A DNA stretch of 6,998 nucleotides, taken from the NCBI GenBank assembly GCA_003563455.1, contig PWRV01000056.1:1-6998 (forward strand). The letters run 5' to 3'. Of the stretch, positions 6,101-6,998 are shown one piece after another. The stretch comes from Thioalkalivibrio sp. (GTDB lineage: Bacteria; Pseudomonadota; Gammaproteobacteria; Ectothiorhodospirales; Ectothiorhodospiraceae). Below the pieces are notes generated by a model that worked only from the letters and a program-made list of their open reading frames with translations, had not been told where the DNA came from and ran no database searches. The first letter of the stretch is position 1, and each line of letters opens with the position of its first letter. The position numbers were made by a program, and so were the translations under genes.

Positions 6101-6712
6101 ATGCCCGAAAACGAAGCCCCCGCCGCGCTCCGCCTGGAGCAGCCGGAATGGCTGCGCGACTGGTTGCGGCAGCCGGCGCCGGCCGCTGACGACCGGGAGC
6201 GCCTGCTGGAAGTGTTCGACCTTGCCCGGACGCACGTTGAACGCGACGGTGGCGGACCCTTCGCGGCCGCGGTCTACCGCGAAGACACCCGGGAGCGCGT
6301 CGCAGCAGCGGTCAACACCGCGATTGCGAGCCATTGTGCCGCGGCCCACGCGGAGCTGCAGGCGCTTTCGCTGGCTCAGCAAGCCGTCGGCTCTCACACC
6401 CTGGCCGCCCTGCCCTGCGTGCTTGTCAGCTCCAGTGCGCCCTGTACGATGTGCCTCGGCGCAATCGCCTGGAGCGGATTGCGGCGGCTGGTCTTCTCCA
6501 CGCCCCGTCAGGATGTCGAGGCGATCGGCTTCGACGAGGGGCCTGCGACCCCGCGGTGGCGGCGGGAATTGCAGCGTCGGGGCATCGCCGTGCGCGGCCC
6601 GCTCTTGCGCCGCCAGGGACAGGCGATCCTTCGACGCTACGTGGAACGCGGCGGCCCCATCTACAACGGCCCCCCCGGGGCCGAACGCCCCCTGTCGGGG
6701 GCAGATTCGTAA
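6101..6712 (+). CDS. Zinc-dependent nucleoside/guanine deaminase-like protein (CMP/dCMP deaminase family)
   Basis: A 203-residue cytoplasmic protein of the cytidine/deoxycytidylate deaminase superfamily, which hydrolytically deaminates bases or nucleosides using zinc-activated water. The zinc site is complete: HAE at 83-85 (His83 ligand, Glu85 proton shuttle) and PCTMC at 114-118 (Cys115, Cys118). GGPFAAAVY (51-59), CLGAIAWSGLRRLVF and AIGFDEGP (141-148) suit the COG0590 nucleoside/guanine deaminase side more than tRNA adenosine deaminase TadA, which has a different context after the PCxxC motif. The usual Glu before Pro-Cys is Ala113. The protein also has a 40-residue N-terminal extension and a Pro/Gly-rich tail. 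ATG at 6101 is chosen as the nearest start before the domain, with GGGA 9 bases upstream. Substrate is not determinable from sequence alone. The stop codon lies inside a strong inverted repeat. Confidence 0.82.
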   Translation: MPENEAPAALRLEQPEWLRDWLRQPAPAADDRERLLEVFDLARTHVERDGGGPFAAAVYREDTRERVAAAVNTAIASHCAAAHAELQALSLAQQAVGSHTLAALPCVLVSSSAPCTMCLGAIAWSGLRRLVFSTPRQDVEAIGFDEGPATPRWRRELQRRGIAVRGPLLRRQGQAILRRYVERGGPIYNGPPGAERPLSGADS

Positions 6713-6722
6713 ATCTGTCCCC
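6697..6722. repeat. Inverted repeat spanning the deaminase stop codon, REP-like
   Basis: GGGGGCAGATT (6697-6707) and AATCTGTCCCC (6712-6722) form an 11-bp stem with one G-T wobble and a CGTA loop. The TAA stop lies at 6710-6712, in the loop and start of the right arm. The minus strand reads GGGGACAGATTTACG, a form I remember from REP-type palindromes associated with RAYT transposases; this is unverified. No T-run follows, so it is a poor intrinsic terminator, though it could protect the mRNA end. Confidence 0.65.
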
Positions 6723-6735
6723 GTTCACGCCGCTC

Positions 6736-6761
6736 CCCGGGTGGCCGCGCGCCATCCCGGG
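6736..6761. repeat. GC-rich hairpin before the fumarase gene
   Basis: CCCGGGTGGC (6736-6745) pairs with GCCA-T-CCCGGG (6751-6761), giving 10 base pairs with one bulged T and a CGCGC loop. It ends one base before the candidate -10 element TAGAAT. It lacks a T-run on either strand. Confidence 0.6.
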
Positions 6762-6767
6762 TAGAAT
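6762..6767 (+). promoter_or_regulatory. Candidate -10 element for the fumarase gene
   Basis: TAGAAT matches 5 of 6 bases of the sigma-70 -10 consensus and lies 32 bases before the fumarase ATG. No good -35 element is visible at the expected distance; that position falls in the GC-rich hairpin. The call is tentative. Confidence 0.35.
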
Positions 6768-6799
6768 GGAACCCTGATCCCGTCATCCGGAGTGCAGCC

Positions 6800-6998
6800 A
6801 TGACCGTGATTCGCGAACAGGACCTCGTCGAATCGATCGCGGACGCCTTCCAGTACATCAGCTACTTCCATCCCGTGGACTATGTCCGGGCCCTTGGCGC
6901 GGCCTGGGAACGCGAACAATCCCCCGCGGCCCGTGACGCGATCGCCCAGATCCTGACCAACTCGCGTCTCTGCGCCGAGGGGCACCGTCCGATCTGCC
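6800..6998 (+). CDS. Fumarate hydratase class I, N-terminal part, cut by window edge
   Basis: Class I fumarases are oxygen-sensitive [4Fe-4S] enzymes that interconvert fumarate and malate in the TCA cycle. Only 66 residues are visible, beginning MTVIREQDLVESIADAFQYI and continuing with the family's YFHPVDYVRALG and the SRLCAEGHRPIC motif. Cys66, the last complete codon, corresponds to the cysteine of the Pro-x-Cys-Gln-Asp-Thr-Gly motif that binds the iron-sulfur cluster (compare E. coli FumA Cys105). GGAG at 6789-6792 lies 7 bases before the ATG. The rest of the enzyme, usually about 500 residues, is beyond the window. A class I hydro-lyase of the tartrate dehydratase type is a less likely alternative. 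Confidence 0.9.
   Translation, partial: MTVIREQDLVESIADAFQYISYFHPVDYVRALGAAWEREQSPAARDAIAQILTNSRLCAEGHRPIC

Noticed and set aside
5874..6764. 296-residue plus-strand open frame through the hairpin array and deaminase gene
   Set aside because: It is out of frame with the deaminase, which has intact zinc motifs, and its own translation is Arg/Ser/Pro-rich shadow sequence.

Overview
The window is GC-rich chromosomal DNA. Its protein sequences point to a gammaproteobacterium: PBP1b of the MrcB type, MogA, an orphan ParA of the kind found in pseudomonads and relatives, and a class I fumarase. My guess is a relative of the Ectothiorhodospiraceae or similar sulfur or halophilic gammaproteobacteria. 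That guess rests on protein resemblance from memory, not on a search. I see no phage, plasmid, CRISPR or insertion-sequence genes.

Layout: (1) 1-1301, minus strand, the N-terminal 433 residues of penicillin-binding protein 1B, running off the left edge. (2) A 105-bp divergent spacer. (3) 1407-2999, plus strand, a two-domain protein joining an aminoglycoside-phosphotransferase-like kinase fold to a P-loop kinase domain. (4) 3032-3793 and (5) 3921-4415, plus strand, two small exported proteins of unknown function, one LolA/DUF4412-like and one DUF302-like. (6) 4447-4995, minus strand, molybdopterin adenylyltransferase MogA, convergent with the DUF302 gene. (7) 5030-5794, minus strand, an orphan ParA-type ATPase just upstream of mogA and probably co-transcribed with it. 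(8) 5795-6100, a 306-bp non-coding spacer holding six consecutive inverted repeats. (9) 6101-6712, plus strand, a zinc-dependent nucleoside/guanine deaminase-like protein. (10) 6713-6799, a short spacer with two strong hairpins (the first begins inside the deaminase gene) and a possible promoter. (11) 6800-6998, plus strand, the start of a class I fumarate hydratase, cut by the right edge.

The genes do not form one pathway. They cover cell-wall synthesis, molybdenum cofactor synthesis, central metabolism, nucleobase deamination and cell organisation, as in a normal chromosomal housekeeping region. The least ordinary material is non-coding: the hairpin array between parA and the deaminase gene, including a terminator-like hairpin pointing at parA, and the paired hairpins around the deaminase stop codon and before the fumarase gene. 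I did not find convincing evidence of a new defence or mobile system. The hairpin array and the conserved but unexplained proteins are the best leads.
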